Assembly: GCA_963971405.1 (NCBI GenBank)
Contig: OZ020487.1
Span: forward strand, 9,955,344 to 10,019,343
DNA length: 64,000 bases
DNA from: Psococerastis gibbosa
Taxonomy: Eukaryota; Arthropoda; Insecta; Psocodea; Psocidae
Direction: 5' to 3'
Position 1 is the first letter of the stretch. Each line of letters opens with the position of its first letter. The translations under genes and the position numbers were made by a program. Shown here in pieces: positions 1 through 11,892 of the stretch. The notes below the pieces were generated by a model, which searched no databases, was not told where the DNA came from, and was given only the letters and a program-made list of their open reading frames with translations.

Positions 1-75
1 AATTATCTTGTTTACATTTTTAATACCAGGGGATTAAATAAATACTGGTATTACAATCGCCTCGATCAGGCTGCA
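1..75. mobile_element. Right-end remnant of a CAGCAGCCC-type TIR element
   Basis: Resembles the right ends of the copies at 10747-11111 and 12938-13322 (a run ending in atcaggctgcagg). Too short for certainty. Confidence 0.35.
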
Positions 76-479
76 GGTGGATGGTCGGAGTTACCCTAGT
101 GTTCCATTCATTTCGTCATTTTCCAAAGCTTTGTGAACCAGACCGCTCAGTTCTGATCACATGCGACGAAAAGCATTAACTAATTGGCATCCTTTCATCT
201 GTTCATCAGTCACACTCGTCTAATGTCTTAGGTCAGGGGTCGATTCTATGGTCCTGGCAGACGTTTTTTTAGGCGTGGGACTCATTCGAGAATAGCGTCT
301 GTCGGTGTGTAACTGTAATGTTGACTCAGGCTATGACGTAAAATATACCCCCTCCTTTCCTCCCTCACCTGTCTCGTCAGTACAATTAGCTCCGTCGTTA
401 CTATGTCATGTGGCTTTAGGGCAAAGCTACATGGCATAGTCAGGGCAGAGCTTCAGAATATAGGATAATATTGGTTCGG

Positions 480-530
480 ACTCTGACTTTCTCACAAACG
501 GTGGTTCGAGTCCCACAATTGCTGAAAAAA
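480..530 (+). mobile_element. SINE head fragment
   Basis: CGGACTCTGACTTTC...GGTTCGAGTCCCACA matches the tRNA-like head of the SINE family seen complete at 15160-15370. Confidence 0.5.
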
Positions 531-772
531 ATTCCAGCCAAGCCTAATGGGTGCTTTAGCTTTACCTTCTACGGCAGGGGGAGAAACGCGGCAGCCGTTC
601 CCAGTAAGTCCCCTTACCTAGACATGGGGCTGGTATGCCAACAATAATGAGTCTGCTGGACAAGTCGTGCGTTTAATGAGCTGGATTTCAGCAGCAAGTC
701 ACCAATTTCGGTATGGGTCAGGATAAGAGTAAGAGCATTTAATTAGACGATTTATATGGACTGAACTTGTCG

Positions 773-845
773 GGGCTTATGGTCCAGCGGATAAGACGAA
801 GCTCCAGTTAGGCGTAGAACGTGGGTTCGAATCCCGCCAAGTCCA
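773..845 (+). tRNA. tRNA-like sequence or tRNA pseudogene
   Basis: A 73-base stretch with an A-box-like TGGTCCAGCGGATAAG, a good T arm (GTGGGTTCGAATCCCGC) and an acceptor pairing 6 of 7 (one G-U). The anticodon stem does not pair, so it is probably not functional. A TTTTTT run follows. It may also be a tRNA-derived retroposon head. Confidence 0.3.
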
Positions 846-912
846 GTTTTTTCTATTTTGTCTAATTTTGGTTATAACGAGGAGATTACCTGTTATACAT
901 ACACCATATAAC

Positions 913-1232
913 CAGTGGCGTAGCCAGACATTTGCTTTTGGGGGGAGTTTTCATCAAGTTTGCCCGCTTACGATAGGTTTTCGAATGGGGTGGTGTTTCA
1001 TTTGGCGCTCCCCCCCCCCCTCCGCGGGGATTGCTTTTTAAAAGATAGGTCTGAAATAGTTTGTCGGCAAAAAATTTTGATTTTGCAGACGATAACTTGA
1101 TTATCAAAACTGGAAAAAGGGGGACCGGGGTCTCCCCGGCGATTTTTTAAATATCTAAAGAAATTGCTATTTTGCTAAATTTTGGGGGTCCAGACCCTGC
1201 TAACCCCCCCCCCCCCCTTGGCTACGCCACTG
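913..1232. mobile_element. hAT-type MITE with perfect 8-bp target duplication
   Basis: Terminal inverted repeat CAGTGGCGTAGCC...GGCTACGCCACTG, flanked on both sides by CATATAAC (905-912 and 1233-1240). Subterminal G and C runs. 8-bp duplication and CAGTGG-type ends fit hAT. Confidence 0.85.
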
Positions 1233-1240
1233 CATATAAC

Positions 1241-2029
1241 TAGTAATACTGCAATATAACCATAGACTGCATTACCCAAACATGAAGGGGTAATACATAT
1301 TTTTAAAATTTAAGTGGCAATAAATAAGATTAAGTGGCTTGCTTTAAACAGTTGGTGGCTGACTCGTCGCCAATGTCGATAGATCAGGGGTCAATTCAGT
1401 AGTTGTATATGACAGACGCAATCCGCCAGCGCTGACAACATTCCGTCGACAATTTTGGCCCAGGCTTACGTGACGGGCACCACGCTTGCTGGCTACTGTA
1501 ATGCTGACTCAATAGCTTACTGCTTACTGCTAAGTCCTTGTTCTAAGTCATGGCCATTAGCTGTGGGTCTCCTTCAAAGAAATAGAATGGAAAGCGTAAC
1601 AATATTTATCCAATGTTTAGGCATCACACGGTTTACTTGTGTACATTTATAGTGCACCACATAATCTAATATAAAACAACTTTTGACGTCTGCGAAACAC
1701 CGACCTAACAGATTTTTTAGTGTACCGGAAGCCCACACAGGCTCTAAATCGTGTTCTATTGTCTTACTAGATGATACTAATTGAATCGGTTCCCTGGCCC
1801 CCTACAGATGAAGTACTCATTCCTATAGGTATAAATGTAAATAAATAAAAATACTGAACCAACACGCGGATTTTTTGGCCACTGAACCGTCTGGCAAGGG
1901 CTGAGGAGCAGGTCGCAAGTGATGGGTAGCGAAAAGGCCGGCTTGTCTAAGTAAAAGGCACAGTAGCCCGAGGATGACTAACTGAATAGTTGCTATCACT
2001 AAATAAGCAGCCACTACAAGGCATTGTTT
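1241..2029. other. No gene recognised
   Basis: Only short chance reading frames. Part of 1360-1520 resembles 225-345, suggesting an old repeat pair. Confidence 0.5.
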
Positions 2030-2295
2030 TGTCCTGGGGTTGGGACCAGAAGGTGGAGGAACTCAGTGAAGAGTCAACGGCCTAAGGATGCAGAAGGCAA
2101 CGGGAAACCACTGCATTACAATTCCCTATTGAAGTCATCATGACTAAGTACATTCGATACTCTACGTCCACATAGTTGACTTCCTTTTGGGGAGTCCGAA
2201 GTCCGGAGTCTACGTGTTTACAATTGCCGCGATGATCGCAAATCTTCGATAGAGGAGGCATTCGAAGAAGGAGAAAGAAACCCTCTCGGATGCTC
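2030..2295. repeat. Interspersed repeat, second copy at 46825-47030
   Basis: Both share GTCCTGGGGTTGG, AGAAGGCAA.GGG.AACCACT and ATCTTCGATAGA.GAGGCAT in the same order. Family not identified. Confidence 0.6.
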
Positions 2296-2815
2296 AACTA
2301 GAATGGCCCGAATACGCCTGCTTTACATGCCCTCCTAAGCATGGCTCGAAATTGCCGCAATAGTTGGAACATTTTCTTTTAGCTGTGCGCTAGTCCTATT
2401 GAGTTTAATTATTATGCTACTGCCATGGCCACCTATTAATATTGCGTTTGAGTATCTTAACTACACAACTTTTTCTTGAATTACGAAATTAATGCATATT
2501 TTATTAGACGAGTTTGTTTGTCCCGTAATTACGTTTGTTCAATTAACTTTTTAATTGTTTTCATCAACTATATGGTGTATTTAACAGTTTACAACCACAA
2601 TGATACTCATATTGTCAATGACAACTTCTAGGGTGGGAGCTGGGCTATTATTCGCGCCCGATCCGGTTCAGTGAAACTTCGCTTTTTTTTTTGGCAATCT
2701 TGCTGCGTTGGATGGAGACTTTAGTGTAGGGCTGTTACAGGCACGTTGGTTCATCAAACGAAATTAGAGGATATTGAAAAAAAATTCTCTGGGAAAATAT
2801 TATAAAATACGTGTA

Positions 2816-3040
2816 CAGTCAGGACGTGTAGAGTAGTGGTACAGACTCCCACTTTCACCCAAGAGGTTGTTGGTTCGAGTCCCACACTTGTTACAGTTTC
2901 TGGCCATGCTTCATAGGGCATGTAAAGCAGGCAGTCCCGGGTCTTCCTAGTTGAGTGTACGAGAGGACTTTATAGCCCTAACTCCGCTTGGTTGGCTTAG
3001 TAATAGAAAAAAAAAGTCAATTTTTATTTTTTATTTATTT
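2816..3040 (+). mobile_element. tRNA-derived SINE
   Basis: B-box GGTTGTTGGTTCGAGTCCC, body TGGCCATGCTTC..GGGCATGTAAAGCAG, conserved end GGCTTAGTAATAGAA and an A/T-rich tail. One of at least six copies in the window. Confidence 0.8.
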
Positions 3041-3595
3041 TATTTTACAGGTGCGGTTTTTTACTTCATTTTTTTCATCTGTTTACTGCCGGTTTTTTGT
3101 AGGTAAATTGCTATCAGAAGCGCACCAGACAACGCGGTTGCTCAGCGGCCGTCTGAAACAGACGGTTTGTCCACCTGTCTACCACTTTTGAACTGATCTT
3201 AAATCTTTTAGAGAAGGGCCAGTTTCTGGAGACTCCAGGCTGGAGCATGTCGATGTATATTGTATGGGAATGGCGGTATCAGTCCTCAGTCCAGCTGTGC
3301 TCTGCCCGCATACCCATGCTCACATGTAGGCTATTCACGTACGCCAATCCGCGCCAGATGATATATACAGTATTGCCCATTTACCGTTTTAGCCGCATGG
3401 ACGGATGCAGGGGGGTAGCTGCCCCCCCCCCCAATTTGTTAAATTTATTGTAAATTAATTTATAACGCTCTGATTTAATTTCAGAATTCTTCATAGATCT
3501 CTTCTCAAATAACTTTGTGCCCATCGAACCTATAGAGACTACAAGTTTAATTGCATTTTTTTTATTTTTTATTCTACTCAATTTTATACTTTTTG

Positions 3596-3755
3596 GATTG
3601 TAAGTTAAAATAATAATAATAATATTAAATTATGTATTGTACTTAACTTTTGACCCCAGCGTGACAAGTCATTTTTGTTCTTAGTGCTGGGGATTTATGC
3701 TTCGATTTTTATTGATTGTTCAATTATATATATACTTACTTACTTAAGCAAGTAA
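3596..3755 (+). repeat. Interspersed repeat; inverted copy at 45375-45525
   Basis: Contains CTTTTGACCCCAGCGTGACA and TGCTGGGGATTTATGCTTCG; the same sequence is reverse-complemented at 45375-45525. In both places it lies near the same LINE 3' end. Confidence 0.75.
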
Positions 3756-3937
3756 AACTTGTATTTTAACTAAAAATACACAATAATTTTGTGAGGTCGC
3801 TAGCCCTGTAACAATTTTCCCTGCCCTAAAATAATCAATGGAAGTGCCTAGCGTAATTGGCTCTTCGCTGGCTCATTGCTGTTTCGGTTGAACACTACTT
3901 CCTTTCATCTGCAGGCGAAGGTAAATTCTTTCCGGCA

Positions 3938-4166
3938 AGGTCCATGGGCGGACTGGACTAATGCAATAATGTACATGGACAGCAAGATTCCTAGGCGGTG
4001 GGCACGTTCAGTAGCACCAGCTACCGGAAAATGTAATGACGGGGGTAATTGACCACTCCACTCCAAAGCGTCACTCCGAATTGGAATACTTGGCATTATA
4101 GCAGTTTAGTGTAAGAAAGGGCCACTGGCCCTAACTACGCTGTTCAATAAAGACGATTTATTATTA

Positions 4167-4215
<49 letters not shown>
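3938..4215 (+). repeat. Interspersed repeat with (ATT)n tail
   Basis: 3938-4035 recurs at 8048-8155 (GGTCCATGGGCG, GTACATGGACA, CTACCGGAAAATGTAA). 4106-4160 (GCAGTTTAGTGTAAGAAAGG) recurs at 21377-21440, each followed by an ATT microsatellite. Probably the 3' part of a retroposon. Confidence 0.65.
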
Positions 4216-4635
4216 GATTATGATTACTTTACTTTTTACTTTAATTATTTTACTTTACTATAATTACTCTTTACGTTAACTTACAATTTTAAATGGTATG
4301 AATTAAACTGATTTGAAATTAAAACTAAGTTTTTTTTTGCTAACACAGACGTGAAATAGAAAACATGTTGCATCATCTACAGCGTTTACTGTGCGAGCCC
4401 CCGACAAGTTGATTAACTTGGGGGCCCACAGGTTATTTGTATTATAAGGGTATAATTGTTAATTTATAAATATATTCCTTCGGCGCAGGGGAGTACCGGC
4501 CGAAGAAGAAGAAAGAAGAAGAAGAACTTGGGGCCCACAGGTTATTTGTATTATAAGGGTATAATTGTTCATTTATAAATATATTCCTTCGGCGCAGGGG
4601 AGTACCGGCCGGAGAAGAAGAAGAAAAATAAAATA
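4216..4635 (+). mobile_element. Non-LTR retrotransposon 3' end, partly duplicated in tandem
   Basis: Same 3' untranslated sequence as 45940-46250 (CATCATCTACAGCGTTTACT, GCCCACAGGTTATTTGTATT, GGCGCAGGGGAGTACCGGCC). The last ~95 bp occur twice (4415-4505 and 4528-4615), separated by GAA-rich tail sequence. Confidence 0.8.
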
Positions 4636-4764
4636 AAAAATTATGGCTGGCCAATGGGAGTTAATAATAATAATAAAAACTGACATTAAAATAACAAGTT
4701 AAAATAAAATAAAAATAAAAATAAAATAAAATAAACATTAGAAATAAATAACAAAAATAAATGA

Positions 4765-6546
4765 TTAAGCCTTGTTTAGCAGCACTGTATGAGTCTTTTG
4801 TCCCAAATAAGCGCTAGCTTGGGGATGCGGGATGGTATTATTATGTATTGTATTTTGTAATATATGCTCATTTTTCATGGTTACCTTATTTGAAACCGGA
4901 ACAGGGTTGGGTTTGGGTATGGCTTGGGGATCCTTACCAACCATATGAGGTACCGGATCGTCTTCTGTGTTTGAAAGACCAACTCTTTTCACGAGAGACA
5001 TTATTACTTTTCTGATGGTGGCTTTTGTTGGTTGAGCAAAAAGGGCAACTACTTTTTGGCCCACTTCATCAGCCTCAGGTTCATTTGCTGCTGGGTTTTG
5101 TAAGTATGCCAGCACTCCAGATAGATCGTTTCGCCGCCGTTCTGTAACCCGTTCCACTAAGGATTCAGTCATTGCAGTTGCAAAGGCCGTGTTTAATTTC
5201 CTTAACTTTTTGAACAGAAAAATAAGAGCCACATCTGCGGTGAATAAATTTGCGTCCGAACGACAGAAAGCTTCAACTGTCAACTTCACGGGCAACAGGA
5301 CCTCTACCACCTCTGCAATTACATCAAAATCAGATTCCTCCAATTTAAATGGATGTTTTAAGTCGATTAAGGCCTTTTGGATGCTAGACTTCAGTTTGAT
5401 GAATCGTTCAAGCATTGTAAAAAGGCTGTTCCATCTTGTTTTACAGTCCAGCAGTAAACTCAGGGGGGCTCCGTGTTCTGCAATCACATACGCTTCCAAT
5501 ATTGTGTCTACCTTTAAAGGCGATTTTTTAAAATATTTCACAACTTTCCTGACCTTACAAATTACTTCTTTAATGTTCCGAAAAGTTGTCAATTTAGTCA
5601 TCGAAGGTTCTTGCACCGTATCGTCAATAATAAATTGCCCGTCCGTACCATCACCATCGTCTTCGTCCTCACTACTTTCATTCGAATCGGCCAACGCAGG
5701 TGGCGTCGTTTCTGTCGACTTCCTTCCGTATAAAACATCTAAAACTGCTAAATGAACACCATGAGCAAAACAAACTTGATGCTCAGCTTCAACCAACCTC
5801 CCGACCTTCAGCATAACATTTGGACCGTCGGTCACGATGGCCACCACGTCTTTCTTAAGAGAGATTCCAAATAAGTCTAAGCGACTTTCTAAAAGTATCA
5901 GACAGTTTTCAGCAGTTAGGGAAACTTTAATCCTAACTAAACCCAAACTCCACGATTTCTCTCCAGTATGAATGTTGACATTCATAAATCGTTTGTTTCC
6001 AGAAGAGGTCCACTCGTCGAATGTTAAACTGAAGCGTTGTCCCATTGCCTTATGGTGTGTCAGCTCGGCTTTTATTTTGGATCGCACAACCAAACTGTAG
6101 CTCATTACTTTGCTTCTAATAGTAGGTTCAGATTTAGGCAAGTTTGAAAAGCCCTTTGCCAGGAACAAATTGCGCAAGTCCTTAGATGTAACGAAAATCC
6201 TGAAGGGCATACCGTCAAGCGCTGTCATTCTAGCTAAAACAGCTTCTATACTTCCATCGTCTAGTGCTGGCAACATGTAATCGCTGATTTTTTGACGCTT
6301 GCTTGATGTAGAAGGGGAAGCTGTTGCTGGTGCGGCCGAGCCGCCGTCTTGTTTTTTTAGATTTAATTTATGTTTTGCCTCTAAGTGTACATGGAGGCCT
6401 TTCGTAGATCCTCCAAGAGTCTTGAGAATACTCTTACAAGTTTTGCACTGGGCACTTTTGCCGTCTGCAGCTATCAAGAAATGACTCCATGGAGACAATG
6501 GATCCGCATCTCTCTTGTGTTTAATAAACGAAGGATTGGGTTGACT
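4765..6546 (-). pseudogene. hAT-family transposase with BED zinc finger, C-terminally truncated
   Basis: A 594-codon open stretch behind a possible acceptor (polypyrimidine-AG, at 6547). The N-terminus has a BED-type finger: PWSHFLIA, then CKTC (C-x2-C) and HLEAKH (H-x4-H). The middle shows hAT RNase-H-fold landmarks: LTFDEWTS with the first catalytic-type Asp, AIVTDGPNVM with the second, CFAHGVHLAVLD, and TRWNSLFTMLERF. An acidic insert (ESSEDEDDGDG) is present. The conserved hAT C-terminal dimerisation region with its catalytic Glu is not seen; the frame ends in an unrelated Pro/Asn-rich tail. No ATG lies at the N-terminal end, so a 5' exon is missing or unrecognised. Most likely a decayed or non-functional transposon copy, less likely a domesticated ZBED gene. 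Confidence 0.8.
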
Positions 6547-7085
6547 CTAAAAAAAAAAATTAATTAATGCAACATCCACCTTACATGATTGTTAAACATA
6601 CTACTTACTCAGTTCTCCAGTAGCTCCGAAAGAAACTTTTTAAATCTTATAAAAGACAATAATTATAGATAATAGGTTAGGGGCTAAGTGGTAGGTGTCG
6701 TTCCGGAGTCCGGACCTAAGATGATACTTATACAACTCCAGACTCTAACGATGCAGATGCAGATCAGAGGCAAAACAACCGAACGCTTAATAAAACCAAT
6801 AAGTGTTTGAATATTTTACTTACCATATTGATATCGTTATCGTGATCGTCCTCACAGCACTAAATCAACAACTACACTAAATGAAAATGAAAGAGAATGA
6901 ATGCAGGCAGACGCAGGCGCACCTGTTGACCTGCCGAATCGCTGACACTGCAAAAGTGCGAAAGCAGCCAAAAGTCACGTATACATGGTACTAATGGTGT
7001 ATTGTACGATTTGTACGTGATCTTTCGTATTTTTTGTATAAATACACATAAAATGATTTCTGCCATTGTGTTTTTCTGCATTTTT

Positions 7086-7195
7086 AGCAATCCCGAAAAT
7101 CCCGGGATTGTCCTGTTGAAAATCCCGGGATTTCGGGATCGAAAATTGGCCGGGATCCCGGGATTTCGGGATTCGGGATCCCGGGATTTTATTCT
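7086..7195. repeat. Tandem/inverted CCCGGGAT subterminal repeats
   Basis: At least five CCCGGGAT/ATCCCGGG blocks within 110 bp, both orientations, next to the hAT transposase. Confidence 0.75.
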
Positions 7196-7569
7196 CTATA
7201 TATGCTCCTTGTCCAGGGATTACGGGACAAGGAAAAGAAAAAAAAATTATTATATTGGGATCGTCTCAAGGGCAAGGTGATGAGAAGATTAATTGCGGTA
7301 TACAATTTTGGGAGTAACAGTGGTCTTAGCTTTAGTATAGTGCATGGTTTCAATGTCAAACTCTTTATGAGCTGTCACATGTCAGGAGAATAATGTGTGT
7401 GGGGGGGGGGGGCAGATTACAATTAAGTTACTCATACTTTTTGCCCCTTACATAACCTACTAACACTATCCCGACCAGCCTGGTTTTCAGCGTTACAATC
7501 TTTTATGTCATGCACATTTTCTTAGATACGGCCTTAGTTACACACTGAAATATTTATTCGTTGGAATGT

Positions 7570-8030
7570 TCATATTGAAGTACATGATTTGAATCTTCCT
7601 TTAAGTATTACACTTTCCAATTTGACCGATACTATAGGATCTGACATTGTTCCAATATTCGAGTGTGTAATAAGGGGAAATTTATTTAAATAAAAACATT
7701 GGTGATTGGCAAATAAATAAAATGTCTAACCTAAATAAAAGACTTTGACGTCTGAACCTTAATCACATACGAGTATGCTATCTATGACGAAGAAAATGGA
7801 TTGTTTATGATGAAGTGTACGATTTGAATCTGAATTTAGGTATTAGATTATCCAATTTTTCTGAGACCCATATTGCCCATATTTATTGGATCTAATATTC
7901 CAATATTCGAGTGTGTACTAGAGAGAATTTATTTAAATAAAAGCACTGGTGATTGCCAAATAAAAAAATGTCTAGCCTAAATTAGAGGTTTTGAAGTCTG
8001 AACCTTCATGTGCTATCTACGACACCCACT
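7570..8030. repeat. Imperfect tandem duplication, unit about 250 bp
   Basis: 7590-7780 and 7835-8020 share CCAATATTCGAGTGTGTA, GGTGATTG.CAAATAAA and GTCTGAACCTT in order. A fragment of the same repeat occurs at 23010-23050. Confidence 0.75.
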
Positions 8031-8614
8031 ACTATGACCATTATTAAAGGTCCATGGGCGAGACAGGAAAGCCATTTAATGTAATATTGTACATGGACAC
8101 AGATTCCTAGTCCTCAGGCACGTAGAGCCGCTCCAACTACCGGAAAATGTAAGAGTCCTTGCACGAGGAAATACGCCAATAACGTTTACCTGTCTATCAT
8201 TAACGAGTATTCTCAATGCTATTAATTGTAGTATTGTGTGTAAAAACGAAGGAACCGAAGGACCCGTTGTATTTGACTTCTACGGACAAAGGGATATTTT
8301 TTGGGTGTAATTTCTATTGTCCATAGTAGTATAGGATATTCGTGGTCTTTTCTTCATTTGGGCGGAGTCTTGTAATTTCCCTGATTTTCAATTAGCCCAC
8401 GGATTGGATGTTTGGGAAAAGACTTCCTAATTTTTTGTACTTGCCCTTGTGAAATTTTTAGGTGGTAAATATATCTGCCAAAACGGTAGCACGGGCACCC
8501 ACCCGGGTTTTTGTTGATAATGGTCTATGAAGGCATTAAGTGAGTGACCCAAATTAAATGGTTCCATAAGGAAGTTTGGAGGAGGCATTTGTTGTCACCT
8601 GTGAGTTATTCAGT

Positions 8615-8795
8615 TATTCTTCTTAAAATAAATTAATAATAACTTTTTGTTATATTACTAAGCTAACCTAGTGGAGTTCCTCTCTTACACTTAACTAGGA
8701 AGACTCGGGACCGCCTGCTTTACATGCCCTCCGAAGCATGGCCAGAAAATGTAGCAAGTGTGGGACTCGAACCCATTGGTGCAATTTCCTAAAAT
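8615..8795 (-). mobile_element. tRNA-derived SINE, minus orientation
   Basis: Reverse complement of the SINE family: TTACTAAGC.AACCTAG, CTGCTTTACATGCCCTCCGA, GTGTGGGACTCGAACC. Confidence 0.75.
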
Positions 8796-9560
8796 TTCTG
8801 GGGGGGGGCTTTAGGACCCCAAGACCTTGAAACCTTGAAATCTAAAAATCGGCCCAAATTAGTGAGGTTTTACGCATATAATACCCTGGAGAAAGGAGAG
8901 CCCGGGGTCCCCCCCCCCCCGGAGAAAAAAAATACTGATAATTGCAAGGGCAAGTGAGGTTTTACGAATATTTTATCCTGGGGAAAGGGGGGCCCTGGGG
9001 ACTCCCCCGGAGAAAATTTTTTATGAATAGGCCCAAATTAAGGAGGTTTTACGCATTTTGCAAGCAGGACCCCCCTATTTACGCCAATGTTTGCAAGAAG
9101 TACAATTGAGATGGCGTGAGCCGAAACCGGTTGTGTTTTTAATTTAATTTTATTGTAAGACTATACGAAGTAAATTTTAACAATGAGTGACAGCAAGTTT
9201 TACAAAGTTACTAAGGAGACTATTATGTTTATACAATTGAGATATTATAACGACGAATAAACCTACCATTGAGTGAGGCCCGGGGGTCTCCCCCGGAGAA
9301 AAATTTGGAAAAAAAATAGCTCTGAAGTATTGGGGTTTTAGCATTTTGAGTAATATATTTTTTGTGAAAGTTCTTGGCAAATATGATGATTTTTTTCATG
9401 TAAAGTAAGCATACTAAGAATTAATTTCCCTTTCATCATTGTGGATACTATGCCTTTAGCCTCCAAAACGTCTTTGTCACCAAAAATCCTGGGGGGGGAC
9501 TACGGGTGGACCTGGGGGGGGCTAAGCCCCCCAGGACCCCCCTATTTACGCCAATGCTTG
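8796..9560. repeat. Diverged block repeats with G/C runs
   Basis: The unit around GAGGTTTTACGCAT followed by CCCGGAGAAAA occurs at about 8860, 8955, 9040 and 9280. CCCCCTATTTACGCCAATG occurs at 9071 and 9539. Probably decayed copies of a hAT-like MITE. Confidence 0.5.
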
Positions 9561-9975
9561 AACCCCCTAGAAAAAGTGACATGACGCCCATGGCGAGAAA
9601 GCAATTGGACTCTGCCATATTGTCCAAACTCTATTATATGCAATACTTATGGAACTTAATTTTGGCGCAGTAGAATATGAAATGTTAATGTATTAATTAC
9701 AATTTTGTTTGGGTGTATTGGCCTTTGCTGACCAACGTGCATTTAAATTTTTGTTTACGGGCAGACCCGTAATATGGGTATGGCGTTGTAGCGAAGTGCC
9801 GATTAATATGTTGATCGGGTTACGTAAACCGTGACCTTGGAAGATATCACCTGCTGCGTTTGAGGAGCCACCAAATGTTATTTAACGTTCCACCTCTTGT
9901 CATCACAGCCATTCAAATTTATTTTTGTGTAATTCTCCGGTTTCCTCGGCATGCTCCTTTTATTGTATTCTGAAG

Positions 9976-10231
9976 CCATATCGTCACCTTAAAGTCAAAA
10001 GGACGTAACCAAAATTTTTGGGGAATTGAGTTATGATCAGATTTAGTGACCTTGTCGTAGGGTGGAACACCTTTGATTGGGCTGAAGAAAAAAATTATAT
10101 GCGAAAAATAATTAGGAGGGCGTATCTGAGATCTGACTGTACTTTGTTATGAGCAAAAGCAACTTTAAACGCAAATATGTCTAAATTTTGTTTTTGGTGG
10201 TAAGCCTTTCTGACTTTAGGGTGACGATATA
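9976..10231. mobile_element. TIR element (MITE), about 256 bp
   Basis: Left ATATCGTCACCTTAAAGTCA and right TGACTTTAGGGTGACGATAT form near-perfect inverted repeats; flanking duplication unclear. No gene seen in 9561-10746. Confidence 0.6.
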
Positions 10232-10746
10232 GGGTCTATAAACTAAACAAAAATGTAAAAAATGTAATGGAAATGTACTATACTGTAGTATCCGCTGTCC
10301 ACAATCTACGGGGCTGCGCGTCCCGAGAGTCGGGAGCCGGGACCCACTTATCCGATTTCTAGTTAGCGCCAACGCCAGTCATCTTGTGAACCCCCCCCCC
10401 CCCCCCCCCGCCCCTCCTTACCGTTAGTCTCCCTCGTAATTAGCTTTCTTTAAGGGGGCCGTAGAAGTTTAGTGGCAAAGACATGGATGGGGATTTCCAA
10501 ACAGTGAAAGGTGACATTGAAAGATATCAAGAGAGGCTGTCAATTTCATTTGCACTTCATTCCGTTATCAGAGCAAATTAGTTTTATTTTTGTGAAAGTA
10601 CACACTCTACATCAATTATCTAACATTCTAACGAATAGATGCACACGACCCTATCGCTACTATCTATTGACTTTTTGATGGCTCAACTAGGAAATGGTTA
10701 AGTGTGGCGCAGTAGCGAATGCATTTGAAAGCTGGGGTTCGGGCAC

Positions 10747-11111
10747 CAGCTGCCCGATCATGGCGAGTTGCGATTATCATAATACCGGGGTTTATTTTTT
10801 AATACCGTATTAGTTAGGTGTCACTTTACGGTGTCAAATTATGCGCGGGAAATTTAAATTAGTAAATTATTAGAATGGTTGCATTGTTTTATATAATTGA
10901 AGGAAATACTAATAAACATTAAAATGTAGAGTTTTGAAATATAATATTAATTTTAGTTAATGTGTCTCCATCTAAGGGAGAAACAATTTAAGACTCATCA
11001 AAAATATTAATTAATTAATTTCAATTTCCCGCGCATTTTGCTTGTTTGTTTAAAACAATTGAATAAACCTCGGAATTATAATAATCCCAAATTGCCATGA
11101 CCGGGCTGCTG
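10747..11111. mobile_element. TIR element, CAGCAGCCC family
   Basis: About 50-bp inverted ends: left CAGCTGCCCGATCATGGCGA, right TGCCATGACCGGGCTGCTG. Inner CGCGGGAAAT and TTTCCCGCGCAT blocks are inverted as well. Relatives at 12938-13322, 16400-16582 and 52340-52435. Confidence 0.75.
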
Positions 11112-11335
11112 TGAGGGATGGATTTTTCTGATTCTGTACGCAGGAAATATCTCCGTTAAAAGTTGCGGGTGCATTACGGATTAGGTGCGATGTACTTGTT
11201 TTATAACCTTGAGAGGACTCGTACCCGAAATTTGCTAAGTCACACTGACGTATGTTACATTGTGTCAATGTTAAGCATGTCTGAGCTTGTCCTTTGCGGC
11301 TTGTTGCCGGTGCGGGTTGACATCGACGACGTGTA

Positions 11336-11625
11336 AAGCTGGCCATTCACGAGGGCTCCAAACGGACTCGCGCCAAGCCAAATGGCGCGTCCTGTTCCAT
11401 TTGGCATTAGCGCCATTTAGAGGGGTCATCACGACTACGCTGAACCAGTCGCTCCAAATCTTTCAAATTGTACAGTGTGACGATATGGAAGAGGTACTTT
11501 TACACTGTACAATTTGAAAGATTTTGAGCGACTGGTTCAGCGTAGTCGTGATGACCCCTCTAAATGGCGCTAACGCCATTTGGCTAGGCGCGAGTCCGAT
11601 TGGAGCTCTCGTGAATGGCCAGCTT
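11336..11625. mobile_element. Foldback element with ~135-bp arms
   Basis: AAGCTGGCCATTCACGAG at the left is mirrored by CTCGTGAATGGCCAGCTT at the right; most of each arm pairs, with a short spacer near 11475-11505. No second copy in the window. Confidence 0.85.
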
Positions 11626-11892
11626 AACAGTTTGCCAACGGCCATAATTCATACGGAAACAATACCACTAATGTCCTAATATGCTAAACTAGAACGGCAG
11701 TCATTTAAGGCATCATTGAGAGGATGTATCCATAAGCTTGTGCAGGTGTTTGGGGTTCCTCGATCTATACAAGAGTAATATGGAAAACATTGTACACCGT
11801 GCCAGAACCCAGTTTGGCTTCTATTTATGTTAAATTTACGTTTTTAGTGATACAGACCTGGGCATTTCGAAAGCGAATGAAAAGAGTTTTTT

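Larger units (their letters stand above)
4640..7200 (-). mobile_element. hAT transposon remnant around the transposase
   Basis: The transposase reading frame lies inside. On its 5' side, 7085-7195 is built from repeated AATCCCGGGATTTCGGGAT-like blocks, a subterminal repeat pattern common in hAT elements. Exact ends and target duplication could not be found, so the borders are approximate. Confidence 0.5.

Noticed and set aside
1823..2014. Minus-strand frame beginning with a signal-peptide-like stretch (MAAYLVIATIQLVILGLLCL)
   Set aside because: No downstream exon, donor or homologous copy; adjacent to an interspersed repeat. Too little support for a gene.
5189..5755. 188-codon plus-strand frame
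   Set aside because: Lies wholly antisense to the hAT transposase, which has recognisable motifs.
10690..10765. tRNA-like A and B box pattern (TGGCGCAGTAGCG, GGGGTTCGGGCACC)
   Set aside because: No acceptor or anticodon stem pairing could be drawn; probably a decayed SINE head.
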